DNA of 64,000 bases from an uncultured Sutterella sp. (lineage in GTDB: Bacteria; Pseudomonadota; Gammaproteobacteria; Burkholderiales; Burkholderiaceae_F). Positions within the stretch are counted from its first letter, which is position 1, and the number at the start of each line of letters is the position of its first letter. Location of the stretch: assembly GCA_900754475.1 (NCBI GenBank), contig CAAECY010000078.1, forward strand, positions 5,900-69,899, given 5' to 3'. Below, piece after piece: positions 16,247-25,324 of the stretch. Made by a program: the position numbers and the translations under genes. A model generated the notes under the pieces. That model was not told the origin of the DNA, ran no database searches, and was given only the letters and a program-made list of their open reading frames with translations.

Positions 16247-17131
16247 TCAAAGGCTCTGACGGGCCCGTTCGGGGTTGAGGAGCGCGTGCTGCTCGATCAC
16301 GCGATGGCGCACGATGGCGTTGAAGCGCTTCGCAAGCGTTTCCGCCACGTACACCGAGCGGTGCTGCCCGCCCGTGCAGCCGATGCAGACCGTGAGGTAG
16401 TGGCGGTTTTGCGCCCGGTAGGCGGGAAGCCACGTTTCGAGGAACCGTGCGATGTCGTCTACCATCCGCGCGACGAGGGGCGAGTCGGCGAGGAAATCCG
16501 CCACCGGCCGATCGCGCCCCGTCAGCGGCCGCAGTTCGGGCGTGTAGTAGGGATTCGGCAGGCAGCGCACGTCGAAAACCAGGTCGGCGACGCCCGGTAC
16601 GCCGTACTTGAAGGCGAACGACTCGAAGGCGAGCGTCATGTCGGATTCGGGCTGATCGACGAACTGCTGCACCCAGCGGCGCAACTGCGCGGGCAAAAGC
16701 CCCGTGGTATCCAGAACGCAGGCATGCGCGCACACGGGTTCGAGGAGCGCGCGTTCGCGCTCGATCGCCTCCTGGAGCGTCACTTCTTCGGAGTGCGCCC
16801 GTGCGTGCGTCGAGAGCGGATGCCGACGGCGCGTTTCCGAGAAGCGTCGCGTGATTTCCGGGGTGGACGCCGTGAGGTAGAGAATCCGTACGTCGAATCC
16901 TTCGGCGCGCAGCGCTGTGAGCGACTCGAGCGTGTTGTCGAACGTGGCGTGCGAGCGCGCGTCGATCGCCACCGCGGCCATTTTCGTCTCCGACCGGGCC
17001 AGGGTACGCGTCACGGGAAGCAGAAATTCCGCCGGGAGATTGTCGATGCAGTAGTAGCCGCAGTCTTCGAGCTGCCGGATGGCGATGGACTTGCCGCCGC
17101 CCGAAAGGCCGGTAACGAGAACAAGCTTCAT
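16247..17131 (-). CDS. rapZ: RNase adapter protein RapZ (YvcJ family)
   Basis: RapZ binds nucleotide and, in enterobacteria, targets the small RNA GlmZ to RNase E to control glucosamine-6-phosphate synthase. The 294-residue product has Walker A GLSGGGKS at 8-15, the DNLP segment, and the C-terminal RNA-binding region with CIGCTGGQHRSVYVAE. Whether GlmZ-like RNAs exist here is unknown; the gene's neighbourhood with ptsN and rpoN is the conserved one. In most Burkholderiales hprK lies between ptsN and rapZ, but only 62 bases separate them here. Confidence 0.96.
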   Translation of the reverse strand: MKLVLVTGLSGGGKSIAIRQLEDCGYYCIDNLPAEFLLPVTRTLARSETKMAAVAIDARSHATFDNTLESLTALRAEGFDVRILYLTASTPEITRRFSETRRRHPLSTHARAHSEEVTLQEAIERERALLEPVCAHACVLDTTGLLPAQLRRWVQQFVDQPESDMTLAFESFAFKYGVPGVADLVFDVRCLPNPYYTPELRPLTGRDRPVADFLADSPLVARMVDDIARFLETWLPAYRAQNRHYLTVCIGCTGGQHRSVYVAETLAKRFNAIVRHRVIEQHALLNPERARQSL

Positions 17132-17150
17132 GGATTTCCGGCGCGCGACG

Positions 17151-17181
17151 CTCGGGCCCGTCGCCCGAGGGGCGCGCCCCT
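17151..17181. repeat. inverted repeats in the ptsN-rapZ gap
   Basis: CTCGGGC / GCCCGAG (17151-17157 with 17163-17169) runs into the perfect palindrome AGGGGCGCGCCCCT (17168-17181). No T run follows. These may stabilise or process the ptsN-rapZ transcript, or mark the place where hprK was lost. Confidence 0.4.
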
Positions 17182-17193
17182 CCTCTCAAACGG

Positions 17194-17724
17194 TCAATCG
17201 TCGGTGCGGGGCGCTTCGTCGTCCTCGGCGAGGGCTTCGGCCGCTTCCGCGGAGGCGTGCAGGTCGGCGGGCGGCTCCCACGCGTGGAGGAGTTCGCACA
17301 CGGCCACTTCGTCCGCCGCGTCGAGAAGCGCCTGACGCATCGGTTTCTGGGAAAGAAGGCACGCGACTTCGCGCAGCATGCCGAGGTAATCCTTTTCGTC
17401 GTTTTCGGGGACGAGCAGGCAGAAAAAGAGTCGGACGCCGCGGCCGTCGGGGCTGTCGAGGCTGACGGGCTCGGCCGTTCTCAGAAAGACGAGCGCGGGC
17501 TCTTCAAGCTCGTGCAGTCGCCCGTGGGGCAACGCGCAGCCCGCGCCCACGCAGGTCGAGCCGAGACGTTCGCGGGCGATGAGCGCGTCGAAGACTTCCG
17601 AGTGCGAAATGCCGTAGGCCACTTCGAAAAGCGCGCTGGCTTCTTCGAAGAGTCGCTTTCGACTGGCGGCCGAAACGTCGAGGCGGACGGTTTGAAGGGT
17701 GATGTAGGAAGAAAAACGGTTCAT
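17194..17724 (-). CDS. ptsN: nitrogen-PTS enzyme IIA (EIIA-Ntr)
   Basis: PtsN is the last phosphoacceptor of the regulatory nitrogen phosphotransferase system and controls potassium transport and other targets according to its phosphorylation. The 176-residue protein has the active-site histidine H67 in GCALPHGRL, the family signature. The C-terminus carries an extra acidic, alanine-rich tail of about 25 residues (AEAAEALAEDDE). The start is the ATG at 17724 where the family N-terminus begins; no strong ribosome-binding site is visible. rpoN lies 121 bases upstream and rapZ follows, without hpf or hprK between them. Confidence 0.95.
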   Translation of the reverse strand: MNRFSSYITLQTVRLDVSAASRKRLFEEASALFEVAYGISHSEVFDALIARERLGSTCVGAGCALPHGRLHELEEPALVFLRTAEPVSLDSPDGRGVRLFFCLLVPENDEKDYLGMLREVACLLSQKPMRQALLDAADEVAVCELLHAWEPPADLHASAEAAEALAEDDEAPRTDD

Positions 17725-17845
17725 GGGACGGTGATGCGCGGCTTTGCAACGCGGTCGCGCGGATGGTCTGAGGGGGCGACGTCCTCCCGTCGGACGACGC
17801 TTCTGAAGTCTAGCGGGATTGTTGCGAATGCGTAGGGCGAGGCGG

Positions 17846-19261
17846 TCACTCGGACGCTTTGCGGCGCCGCAGGCGCGTGGAGGGAATGCCCGCCTTTTCG
17901 CGGTATTTCGCAATCGTGCGGCGGGAGACGACGTAACCGCGCCCGGCAAGTTGCTCGGCGATGTCCCGGTCGGAGAGGGGACTCGCGGGATCTTCGGCGG
18001 CCACGAGCGCGCGGATTTCGTCGAGGATGCGCGCGCCCGAGAGGCCTTCGTCGCCGTCCGGGGCGTCCGACGCCGCGCCGACCGCGTTCGAGAAAAGGGC
18101 CTTGAGTTCGAGCGTGCCCGAGGGGCCCTGGAGGTATTTCCCCGAGGTCGTTCGCGAGACGGTGGATTCGGAGAGTTCGAGCGCTTCGGCGGCGTCCTTT
18201 TGACGCAACGGCCGAAGAGCGGCGGGCCCCTCGTCGAAAAACGCCTGTTGGTGTTCGACGAGAAATTCCGCGATGCGCAAAAGCGTGTTCGTCCGCGCGT
18301 CGACGGCCTGCAGGAAGCGTCGCGCTTCGTCGAGGTAGGGCTTGAGCTCGGTACTCTCGACGGCCCGGCGTTCGTGGGCGAGGTCCGAGAGCCGAACGTT
18401 CGGTCGGGCGCTCGGGTTGACGAACGCGCGCCAACGACCGTTCGCGCGCCTGACGACGAGGTCGGGCAGCACGTATCGGGTCGCCTCGGCGTCGAACGCG
18501 ATCGGCCGGGGGTTGAGTTCCCGCAGGAGGGCGAGCGCCTCTTCGAGAAGCTCGGCGTCGTTCGCGGCGCACTTGAGAAGCGTCTTGCGATCGGCGCGCG
18601 CCAGGTCGCCGAGGTGCTCCCGCAGGAGCGTGACGAGAAGACGGGCCGCGGGCTCGTCGACGTCGCCCGCTTCCGTTCGGCGGCGCACCTGTTCCACGAG
18701 CCCTTCGGTGAGCGACGGCTGTGCGATGCCGGCGGGCTCCAGCCCCTGCAACGCGGCGAGCGCCCGCCGCCACTCGGCGGGCGGGGCGTCGACGACGGCT
18801 CGGTACTCTTCGGCCACTTCGTCAAGAGGCACCGTAAGGAGCCCGCTCTCGTCGAGCTCTTCGACGAGACAGCGAATGCAGGAGCGCTCCTTCTCGCTCA
18901 GGTCGAGTTCAAGCGCATCGTTCAACAGTGCGGCGCGCACCGATTCGGGGGCGACGAGCCCCTCTAGGGGGTCCGCCCCCTCGTACGCCGCGCCCGCGCC
19001 CCACGTGGCGTACATGCCTTCGAGGGGCGCCCCTTCGGGGAGATCCCCCTCGGGGACGTCGCAGGAGGGCTCCTCCGTGCGTACGGACGCGTCCGGGGCG
19101 GCGTTCTCGGTTTCGAGGAACGGATTTTGAGCAACGAGCAGGTCCGCTTCCGCCATGAGTTCGACCGACGTCATCTGAAGAAGTTTCAGCGACGCCTGCT
19201 GCGCGGCGGAGAGCGCGGTCGCGAGTTGTTGCGACTGACGAACCTCAAGCAAAGCGGACAT
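17846..19261 (-). CDS. rpoN: RNA polymerase sigma-54 factor
   Basis: RpoN directs transcription from -24/-12 promoters and needs AAA+ activators. The 471-residue protein has the glutamine- and leucine-rich activator-interacting region I (QQLATALSAAQQASLKLLQM, about 11-30), an acidic region II (about 50-110), the core-binding domain and the C-terminal RpoN box SRRTIAKYREKAGI (consensus ARRTVAKYRE). It follows lptB by 12 bases in the conserved lptB-rpoN arrangement, so it is probably transcribed with the LPS-export genes. No sigma-54 activator gene is in this window. Confidence 0.97.
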   Translation of the reverse strand: MSALLEVRQSQQLATALSAAQQASLKLLQMTSVELMAEADLLVAQNPFLETENAAPDASVRTEEPSCDVPEGDLPEGAPLEGMYATWGAGAAYEGADPLEGLVAPESVRAALLNDALELDLSEKERSCIRCLVEELDESGLLTVPLDEVAEEYRAVVDAPPAEWRRALAALQGLEPAGIAQPSLTEGLVEQVRRRTEAGDVDEPAARLLVTLLREHLGDLARADRKTLLKCAANDAELLEEALALLRELNPRPIAFDAEATRYVLPDLVVRRANGRWRAFVNPSARPNVRLSDLAHERRAVESTELKPYLDEARRFLQAVDARTNTLLRIAEFLVEHQQAFFDEGPAALRPLRQKDAAEALELSESTVSRTTSGKYLQGPSGTLELKALFSNAVGAASDAPDGDEGLSGARILDEIRALVAAEDPASPLSDRDIAEQLAGRGYVVSRRTIAKYREKAGIPSTRLRRRKASE

Positions 19262-19273
19262 GGCGGGACAAGA

Positions 19274-20053
19274 TCACATCTGGAAATTGTCGCCGAGGTA
19301 GAACGCACGCACGTCGGGGTTACTGATGATGTCGCCCGGCGACCCCGAGGCGAGCACCCGCCCTTCGTTGATGATGTACGCGTGGTCGCAAATGGCGAGC
19401 GTTTCGCGCACGTTGTGGTCCGTAATGAGCACGCCGATGTTGCGGTCGCGCAGGAAACGGACGATGCGCTGAATTTCGATGACGGCGATGGGGTCCACGC
19501 CCGCAAACGGCTCGTCGAGCAGGATGAAGCGGGGATTGGCCGCAAGCGCCCGCGCGATTTCGGTACGGCGGCGTTCGCCCCCGGACAGCGAGAGCGCCAT
19601 GCTCGTGCGGATGTGCTGGATCTGCAGTTCGTCGAGGAGCTGCTCGAGGCGCACTTCGATGACGGCGCTCTTCAAGGGTGCGCCGTTTTCGTCGGTCTGC
19701 AGCTCCAGAATGGCGCGGATGTTGTCTTCGACCGTGAGCTTGCGGAAAACGCTCGCTTCCTGCGGCAGGTACGAGAGCCCCATGCGGGCGCGGCGGTAGA
19801 TCGGCAGGTGCGCGATCGAATTGCCGTCGAGATCGATCGAACCCGAATCGGCCACGACGAGCCCCACGACCATGTAAAAGGTCGTGGTCTTGCCCGCGCC
19901 GTTCGGACCGAGCAGCCCGACGACTTCGCCCGATTTGACGGAGAGATCGACCCCTTTGACCACTTGGCGCGAGCCGTAATGTTTTTTGAGCCCCTTGGCT
20001 TCAAGCGTATGGACGTGTTCGTGCAGGTGACCCTGCTGAAGGTTGGAGTTCAC
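19274..20053 (-). CDS. lptB: LPS export ABC transporter ATPase LptB
   Basis: LptB powers extraction of LPS from the inner membrane by the LptB2FGC complex. The 259-residue product has Walker A GPNGAGKT at 49-56, Q-loop [12 protein letters not shown] signature LSGGERRR and Walker [15 protein letters not shown] 15-residue His-rich N-terminal extension (HLHEHVH) precedes the conserved start; an internal start is possible but no other Met fits. Downstream it is followed immediately by rpoN, upstream by lptA and lptC. Confidence 0.97.
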   Translation of the reverse strand: MNSNLQQGHLHEHVHTLEAKGLKKHYGSRQVVKGVDLSVKSGEVVGLLGPNGAGKTTTFYMVVGLVVADSGSIDLDGNSIAHLPIYRRARMGLSYLPQEASVFRKLTVEDNIRAILELQTDENGAPLKSAVIEVRLEQLLDELQIQHIRTSMALSLSGGERRRTEIARALAANPRFILLDEPFAGVDPIAVIEIQRIVRFLRDRNIGVLITDHNVRETLAICDHAYIINEGRVLASGSPGDIISNPDVRAFYLGDNFQM

Positions 20054-20077
20054 GGCAAGTCGTTCCTCGTGGGGCGA

Positions 20078-20680
20078 TCAGGGCTGTTCGGGTTGGACGG
20101 AGAGTTTCGTCGAATTCTTGAGTTGCGCGGAGGAGCGGTCGGCCTCGGCGTTCGAGTCCTTCGTGCGCGGAGCGATGACGGTGCTCACGCGCTGGCGCTT
20201 GCCGCCGACGACGCCGCCCTCGACGGTGGAGCGGGCGTTGCGAAGGTCGTAGACGATTTTTTCGCCGCGGGTGAGATCCTTTTCGACGCCGCTTTCCGTG
20301 CGGGAGAGCTTGGCCTGCCCGGTGAGCGTGATCGTGTCGCGTTCTTCGTCGTAGACGATGGTCGCGGCTTCGGCATGGACCCATTCGTCGGGACCGACGG
20401 AGCCCTTCGGATCGCGCTGCTGGCGGAACTTCGCGGGTCCGCCCGTGATCGTGGCCTGACGGTAGCCCTTCGGCGTCAGACGCAGTTCGAGGTTGGCGCC
20501 CTGCAGGTGCATCGATCCCTGCGAAACGACGACGTTGCCGGAATAGACGGCCGTCTGTTTGACTTCGTCGCCGTTGAAGCGGTCGGCCGTAACCTCAATC
20601 GGTTGTTCGCGGTCGCTCGAGAGCGCAAAGGCCGGAGCGACGACCAGAGCGCAGAGCGAGGCACAGAGAATGGAGCGCAT
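20078..20680 (-). CDS. lptA: periplasmic LPS transport protein LptA
   Basis: LptA forms the periplasmic bridge that carries LPS from LptC to LptD. The 200-residue precursor has a signal peptide ending around residue 19 (AFA-LSSD) and the OstA-fold pattern PIEVTADRFNGDEVKQTAVYSGNVVVSQGSMHL. A lysine- and serine-rich tail follows the fold. It starts two bases after the lptC stop and is followed by lptB. Confidence 0.94.
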   Translation of the reverse strand: MRSILCASLCALVVAPAFALSSDREQPIEVTADRFNGDEVKQTAVYSGNVVVSQGSMHLQGANLELRLTPKGYRQATITGGPAKFRQQRDPKGSVGPDEWVHAEAATIVYDEERDTITLTGQAKLSRTESGVEKDLTRGEKIVYDLRNARSTVEGGVVGGKRQRVSTVIAPRTKDSNAEADRSSAQLKNSTKLSVQPEQP

Positions 20681-20682
20681 GA

Positions 20683-21300
20683 TCAGGGACGGAGTTCCGT
20701 AGGTTGCTGGAAGTTTTGCGGGTGCAGGACCGTGCGAACGCGGTCGCGCAATTCGAGCGTGTGTCCGACGTTATCGTACACCATGCCCTTGGCGGCCTCG
20801 GTCGTATCGTTTCCGCGGCGCATGAAGACCGGAAGTACGGATTCGAAACGGTACGTGTCGAGGTATCCCTTCAGGGCTTCCGTTTGCAAAAAGAGGTCGG
20901 GCTCTTGGGGACCGGCCGCGCGCGTGAGCGTCACGGCGCCCGACAGATCGACCGTCTCCAGACCGTCGTCGCTCCAGGCTTCGCGCGCCGAAAGCGCGAG
21001 CTGCAGCTCCGACGGATCGAGCGTGACGAAGCGCACCGCCTGAGCGCGCATGCGCTCGTCGGAAAAATGAGCGACGTCCTCGGCGAAGAGTCGACGGTCG
21101 GCCGTGCCGGTTGCGTCGAAATCGGTGAGCGTGACGTTGCGCGCGGTGAAGTCCGGGCTCGATTCGCTCGGGATGTACTTGAGGCCGGCGATTTCGACCT
21201 GAATCGAGTAGTAGTAACTCGCGGCCACAAGTACGAAGAGAATCGCCGAGCCGATGATCGCCGTGACGCGTTCGCGCAGAATGAGTCGACGGTGCGCCAT
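20683..21300 (-). CDS. lptC: LPS export protein LptC
   Basis: LptC is a bitopic inner-membrane protein that passes LPS from LptB2FG to LptA. The 205-residue product has one transmembrane helix (about 14-32, AIIGSAILFVLVAASYYYS) and a periplasmic beta-jellyroll with the DFTARNVTLTDFDATG segment. The size and the position between kdsC and lptA are standard. Confidence 0.93.
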   Translation of the reverse strand: MAHRRLILRERVTAIIGSAILFVLVAASYYYSIQVEIAGLKYIPSESSPDFTARNVTLTDFDATGTADRRLFAEDVAHFSDERMRAQAVRFVTLDPSELQLALSAREAWSDDGLETVDLSGAVTLTRAAGPQEPDLFLQTEALKGYLDTYRFESVLPVFMRRGNDTTEAAKGMVYDNVGHTLELRDRVRTVLHPQNFQQPTELRP

Positions 21301-21303
21301 GAC

Positions 21304-21828
21304 TCAGCGGCCCTCGTAAAACACGTCCCGAACGAGCGCGTCCCAGCCGCCGCGGCTCTTGACGATGAGTTCGGCGAGCGCACGCACGGCGCCGTGCCCG
21401 CCCGCGGCGGGCGCGCGCCAGTGGACGTCGAGTTCGGGATTGCCGTCGGCGGGCGTGGCCGCAAGGCCCGCACGCGCGAGAAGCGGCGCGTCGGGGAGGT
21501 CGTCGCCCATGTAGGCGACTTCGTCGTCGGAGAGGCCGAGTCGGGCGACGAGGTCCTCGTAGGCGGGCACCTTGTAGCGCTGCCCCTGAAGGACGTGCGT
21601 GATGCCGAGCTCGCGGGCGCGTTCCGCGACGATCGCGGAGGTGCGGCCCGTCAGGATGGCGACCTCAACCCCGATTTTCTGCAGGAGTTTGATGCCGAGA
21701 CCGTCCCGGACGTTGAAGGACTTGAAGAGTTCCCCGTTGCCCGAAATGTTGATGGAGCCGTCCGTCAGGACGCCGTCCACGTCGAGCACGAGAAGACGAA
21801 TGCGGCGGGCGCGTTCTTCGAGAGTCAT
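21304..21828 (-). CDS. kdsC: 3-deoxy-D-manno-octulosonate 8-phosphate phosphatase
   Basis: KdsC removes phosphate from Kdo 8-phosphate, a step in making the Kdo sugars of the LPS inner core. The 174-residue HAD-family protein has the nucleophile motif DVDGVLTDG (D16 and D18), the LTGRTSAIV motif II and the GDDLPD magnesium-binding motif. The ATG at 21828 overlaps the kdsD stop by one base (TGATG), which decides the start; the frame continues upstream into kdsD but that part is not family-like. Confidence 0.97.
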   Translation of the reverse strand: MTLEERARRIRLLVLDVDGVLTDGSINISGNGELFKSFNVRDGLGIKLLQKIGVEVAILTGRTSAIVAERARELGITHVLQGQRYKVPAYEDLVARLGLSDDEVAYMGDDLPDAPLLARAGLAATPADGNPELDVHWRAPAAGGHGAVRALAELIVKSRGGWDALVRDVFYEGR

Positions 21829-22817
21829 CAGATCACCTTGGCTTCCATGAGGTCGTGCATGTGCAGAGCGCCGATGAGGCGGCCCTCTTCGTCCGTGACG
21901 AGGAGCTGATTGCACTGGTAGGCCTCGAGCTGCTGCACGGCGCTCGCGGCGAGTTCGCGCGCGCCGATGGTGTGGGGCGTGCGCGTCATGACGTCGGCGA
22001 TGCAGAGTTCGCGGATGTCGCCCACGCGTTCGATGAGGCGACGCAGGTCCCCTTCCGTGAAGATGCCGAGGAGCTTGCCGTCGTGATCGACCACGGCCGT
22101 CATGCCGATGTGCTTGCGCGTGATTTCGCGAACGGCGTCGAGCACCGTCACGTCCGCTTTGATGCTCGGGACGGCGTCGCCCGAGCGCATGATGTCTTCG
22201 ACGTGGATGAGGAGGCGTCGGCCGAGCGCGCCGCCCGGGTGGCTGCGGGCGAAGTCTTCCTTGCTGAAGCCCTTGGCCGAGAGGCAGGCAACGGCGAGCG
22301 CGTCGCCGAGGGCGAGCGTCGTCGTGGTCGAGGCGGTCGGGGCGAGGTTGAGCGGGCAGGCTTCGCGCTCGACGTGGCAGTTGATGTGAGCGTCCGCGTG
22401 ACGCGCGAGGCTCGAGGCGGGATTGCCCGTCATGGCGATCAGTCGGGCGCCGACGCGCTTGATGGAGGGAACGACCGTCAGGAGTTCGTTCGTTTCGCCC
22501 GAATACGAAATGCCGAGCACGACGTCGTCGGCCGTGATCATGCCGAGGTCGCCGTGAGCGGCTTCCGCCGCGTGCACGAAGAAGGCGGGCGTGCCCGTCG
22601 AGGCGAAGGTCGCCGCGAGCTTGCGTCCGATATGGCCCGATTTGCCGACGCCCGAGACGACCAGACGACCGCGGATGTTGAGGATGAGCTCGACGGCGCG
22701 GACGAAGTCGTCCGTGTTGCCGAGCGCGTCTTCGGCGGTCAAAAGGGCCTGCGCTTCGTGCTGCAGGACGTCGCGGCCGAGCGCAAGGGTGGCGGCGGGA
22801 TCGAATCGGAGAGTCAT
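21828..22817 (-). CDS. kdsD: D-arabinose 5-phosphate isomerase
   Basis: KdsD converts ribulose 5-phosphate to arabinose 5-phosphate, the first committed precursor of Kdo. The 329-residue protein has an N-terminal SIS domain (VVSGVGKSGHIGRKLAATFASTGTPA, about 48-73; HAAEAAHGDLGMI) and two C-terminal CBS domains (about 205-260 and 275-329). The length matches E. coli KdsD (328). The start is the ATG at 22817; the open frame runs 25 codons further but without family similarity. It heads the kdsD-kdsC-lptC-lptA-lptB-rpoN run. Confidence 0.97.
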   Translation of the reverse strand: MTLRFDPAATLALGRDVLQHEAQALLTAEDALGNTDDFVRAVELILNIRGRLVVSGVGKSGHIGRKLAATFASTGTPAFFVHAAEAAHGDLGMITADDVVLGISYSGETNELLTVVPSIKRVGARLIAMTGNPASSLARHADAHINCHVEREACPLNLAPTASTTTTLALGDALAVACLSAKGFSKEDFARSHPGGALGRRLLIHVEDIMRSGDAVPSIKADVTVLDAVREITRKHIGMTAVVDHDGKLLGIFTEGDLRRLIERVGDIRELCIADVMTRTPHTIGARELAASAVQQLEAYQCNQLLVTDEEGRLIGALHMHDLMEAKVI

Positions 22818-22901
22818 TGTGAAACCTGAAAAAAGGGGGTGTGGGGGTACGCCAATAATAACGGTTAAGTTCGCGCGGGGAGCGACTCGCACGGACGATG
22901 C

Positions 22902-22936
22902 GAAAACGCCTCCGGACGACGGGCGTGCCGGAGGCG
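22902..22936 (-). terminator. intrinsic terminator after gltL
   Basis: A nine-base-pair stem (CGCCTCCGG / CCGGAGGCG) is followed on the minus strand by TTTT. It ends the gltIJKL operon before the kdsD promoter. Confidence 0.8.
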
Positions 22937-22944
22937 GTTCGGGT

Positions 22945-22970
22945 CGCGGGAACCCCGAGGGGGTTCCGCG
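22945..22970 (-). repeat. hairpin directly after gltL
   Basis: An 11-base-pair stem with one bulged G (CGCGGAACCCC / GGGGTTCCGCG, GAG loop) lies four bases after the gltL stop and before the terminator. It may protect the 3' end of the mRNA. Confidence 0.5.
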
Positions 22971-22973
22971 GGA

Positions 22974-23708
<735 letters not shown>

Positions 23709-23744
23709 GAGGGGATCCTTGTTCTTGGGGGGAGGTAGGCGGGA

Positions 23745-24425
23745 TTATCGAGTCGCGAGGTTGGTCTGCAGGCGACGAATAAGCAGAGACAACGAAAGCG
23801 AAACGGCCAAATAGCAAAGCGCCGCAAAAGAGTACATCAAAACGAGTTCCCCGTCACGCTGAGCGATCTTCGAAACGGCACCGAGGAAGTCGTTGCCGCT
23901 GATGACGTACACGAGACTCGTGTCCTGAAAGAGGATGATGATCTGCGTGAGAAGGACGGGGAGCATGTTGCGAACGGCCTGCGGCAGAACGACGTAGCGC
24001 ATCGTCTGCCCGTAGGTGAAGCCCAGGCCCATGGCCGCGGCGAACTGTCCTTTTTTCACGGACTGGATGCCCGCACGCATGATTTCCGCGAAGTACGCGG
24101 CCTCGAAGAGCACGAAGGTGATGACGGCCGTCATGTCGGGGCCGATCATGACCGCATGGTCGAGCGCGAAGAGGAGCCGCAGGATTTCCGGCATGAGGAG
24201 GAAAAACCAGAAAAGAACGAGCACGAGCGGCACCGAGCGCATGAGGTCGACGTAGAACTTCGCCGGGCGCGAGAGCCAGGGGCGGCTCGAGAGGCGCGCA
24301 AGCGCGAGGAGCGTGCCGAGGGTGAGGCCCCCCACCGTCGTGACGGCGGTGAGTTCGAGCGTGTAGGCCGCGCCCGCCATCAGGAAGTCGGCCGATTCGG
24401 TGATGCTGGAAAAGTCGATGGTCAT
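23745..24425 (-). CDS. gltK: amino acid ABC transporter permease GltK
   Basis: One of two membrane subunits of the importer. The 226-residue protein has about five transmembrane segments and the EAA-type loop (FAAAMGLGFTYGQTMRYVVLPQA) that contacts the ATPase. The start is the ATG at 24425, preceded by GGGAG; the frame extends 12 codons further but that would overlap gltJ. Starts 20 bases after the gltJ stop. Confidence 0.93.
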   Translation of the reverse strand: MTIDFSSITESADFLMAGAAYTLELTAVTTVGGLTLGTLLALARLSSRPWLSRPAKFYVDLMRSVPLVLVLFWFFLLMPEILRLLFALDHAVMIGPDMTAVITFVLFEAAYFAEIMRAGIQSVKKGQFAAAMGLGFTYGQTMRYVVLPQAVRNMLPVLLTQIIILFQDTSLVYVISGNDFLGAVSKIAQRDGELVLMYSFAALCYLAVSLSLSLLIRRLQTNLATR

Positions 24426-24444
24426 GGTGGTCAACTCCCGGAAA

Positions 24445-25182
24445 TCAGTTGCGGGCGGCAATGAAGCCGGGGACGGCGGTGCGGCGTTCGAGGAACGCCA
24501 TGATGCGATTCACCGCAAGCGCAATGACGATGTAGAGGAAGGTCGCCCAGCAGTAGGCGGCGAAGAACTGGAACGTGTTTTCGCCCATCTCGTTGGCGCG
24601 CATCGTGATGTCGGAAAGACCGATCGTGATCACGATGGCGGTGTTCTTCACGAGGTTCATCGCTTCGCTCGTCAGGGGCGGCAGCACGAGGCGCAGCGCC
24701 ATCGGCAGGATCACGTAGCGGTAGGCCTGCACGCGGGTGAGCCCGAGCGCGCGGGCCGCGTTCGGCAGTCCCGGAGGAATCGAGCAGATCCCGGCGCGAA
24801 CCTGTTCGGCCACGCGCGACGACGTGAAGAGGCCGAGGCAGAGGAAGGCGGAGAGAAACTGCGAGAGAACGGGGTCGCTGTTGATCATCCAGTCCTTGTA
24901 CCAGGGGAAAAACTCCGGCACGACGAAGTACCAGATGAAGATCTGAACAAGGAGCGGAATGTTGCGAAAGAGTTCGATCCAGGCTTCGCACAGGCCGCGC
25001 ACCGCGCGGTTCGGGCTCGTGCGAAGCGTCCCGACGACGACCCCGACGACGAGCGCGAGGGAGAAGGCCGCAACGTGCAGACCGATCGTCCAGCCCGCAC
25101 CGTCGAGGATGTAGAGCCACCACGGATCGTCCGACAGGAGCGAAGTTTCAAAAAGCGTTTCGAAGCCGATGTTGATGGCCAT
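24445..25182 (-). CDS. gltJ: amino acid ABC transporter permease GltJ
   Basis: The second membrane subunit, 245 residues, with about five transmembrane helices, the periplasmic-gate motif WIELFRNIPLLVQIFIWYF and the EAA loop NAARALGLTRVQAYRYVILPMALR typical of GltJ. It begins 142 bases after gltI, and a terminator lies in that gap, so the permease genes are probably expressed below the level of the binding protein by readthrough. Confidence 0.93.
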   Translation of the reverse strand: MAINIGFETLFETSLLSDDPWWLYILDGAGWTIGLHVAAFSLALVVGVVVGTLRTSPNRAVRGLCEAWIELFRNIPLLVQIFIWYFVVPEFFPWYKDWMINSDPVLSQFLSAFLCLGLFTSSRVAEQVRAGICSIPPGLPNAARALGLTRVQAYRYVILPMALRLVLPPLTSEAMNLVKNTAIVITIGLSDITMRANEMGENTFQFFAAYCWATFLYIVIALAVNRIMAFLERRTAVPGFIAARN

Positions 25183-25251
25183 GAGACGAACTCCTTTGTA
25201 CTCGCCCCCAGCGGGGACGACCGGGTGTGTCCGCGCAGGGTTCGCGCGGGG

Positions 25252-25306
25252 AAAAAAGAAAAAGCCGGAGGCGGTTTCAGAGTGTCGCTAGTCGGCCGCC
25301 TCCGGC
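25252..25306 (-). terminator. terminator between gltI and gltJ
   Basis: An 11-base-pair stem (GCCGGAGGCGG / CCGCCTCCGGC, 21-base loop) is followed on the minus strand by TTTTTCTTTTTT. It lies inside the operon and would reduce gltJKL relative to gltI, as is common for binding-protein operons. Confidence 0.8.
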
Positions 25307-25324
25307 AAATGACGGTCGGAAGTG

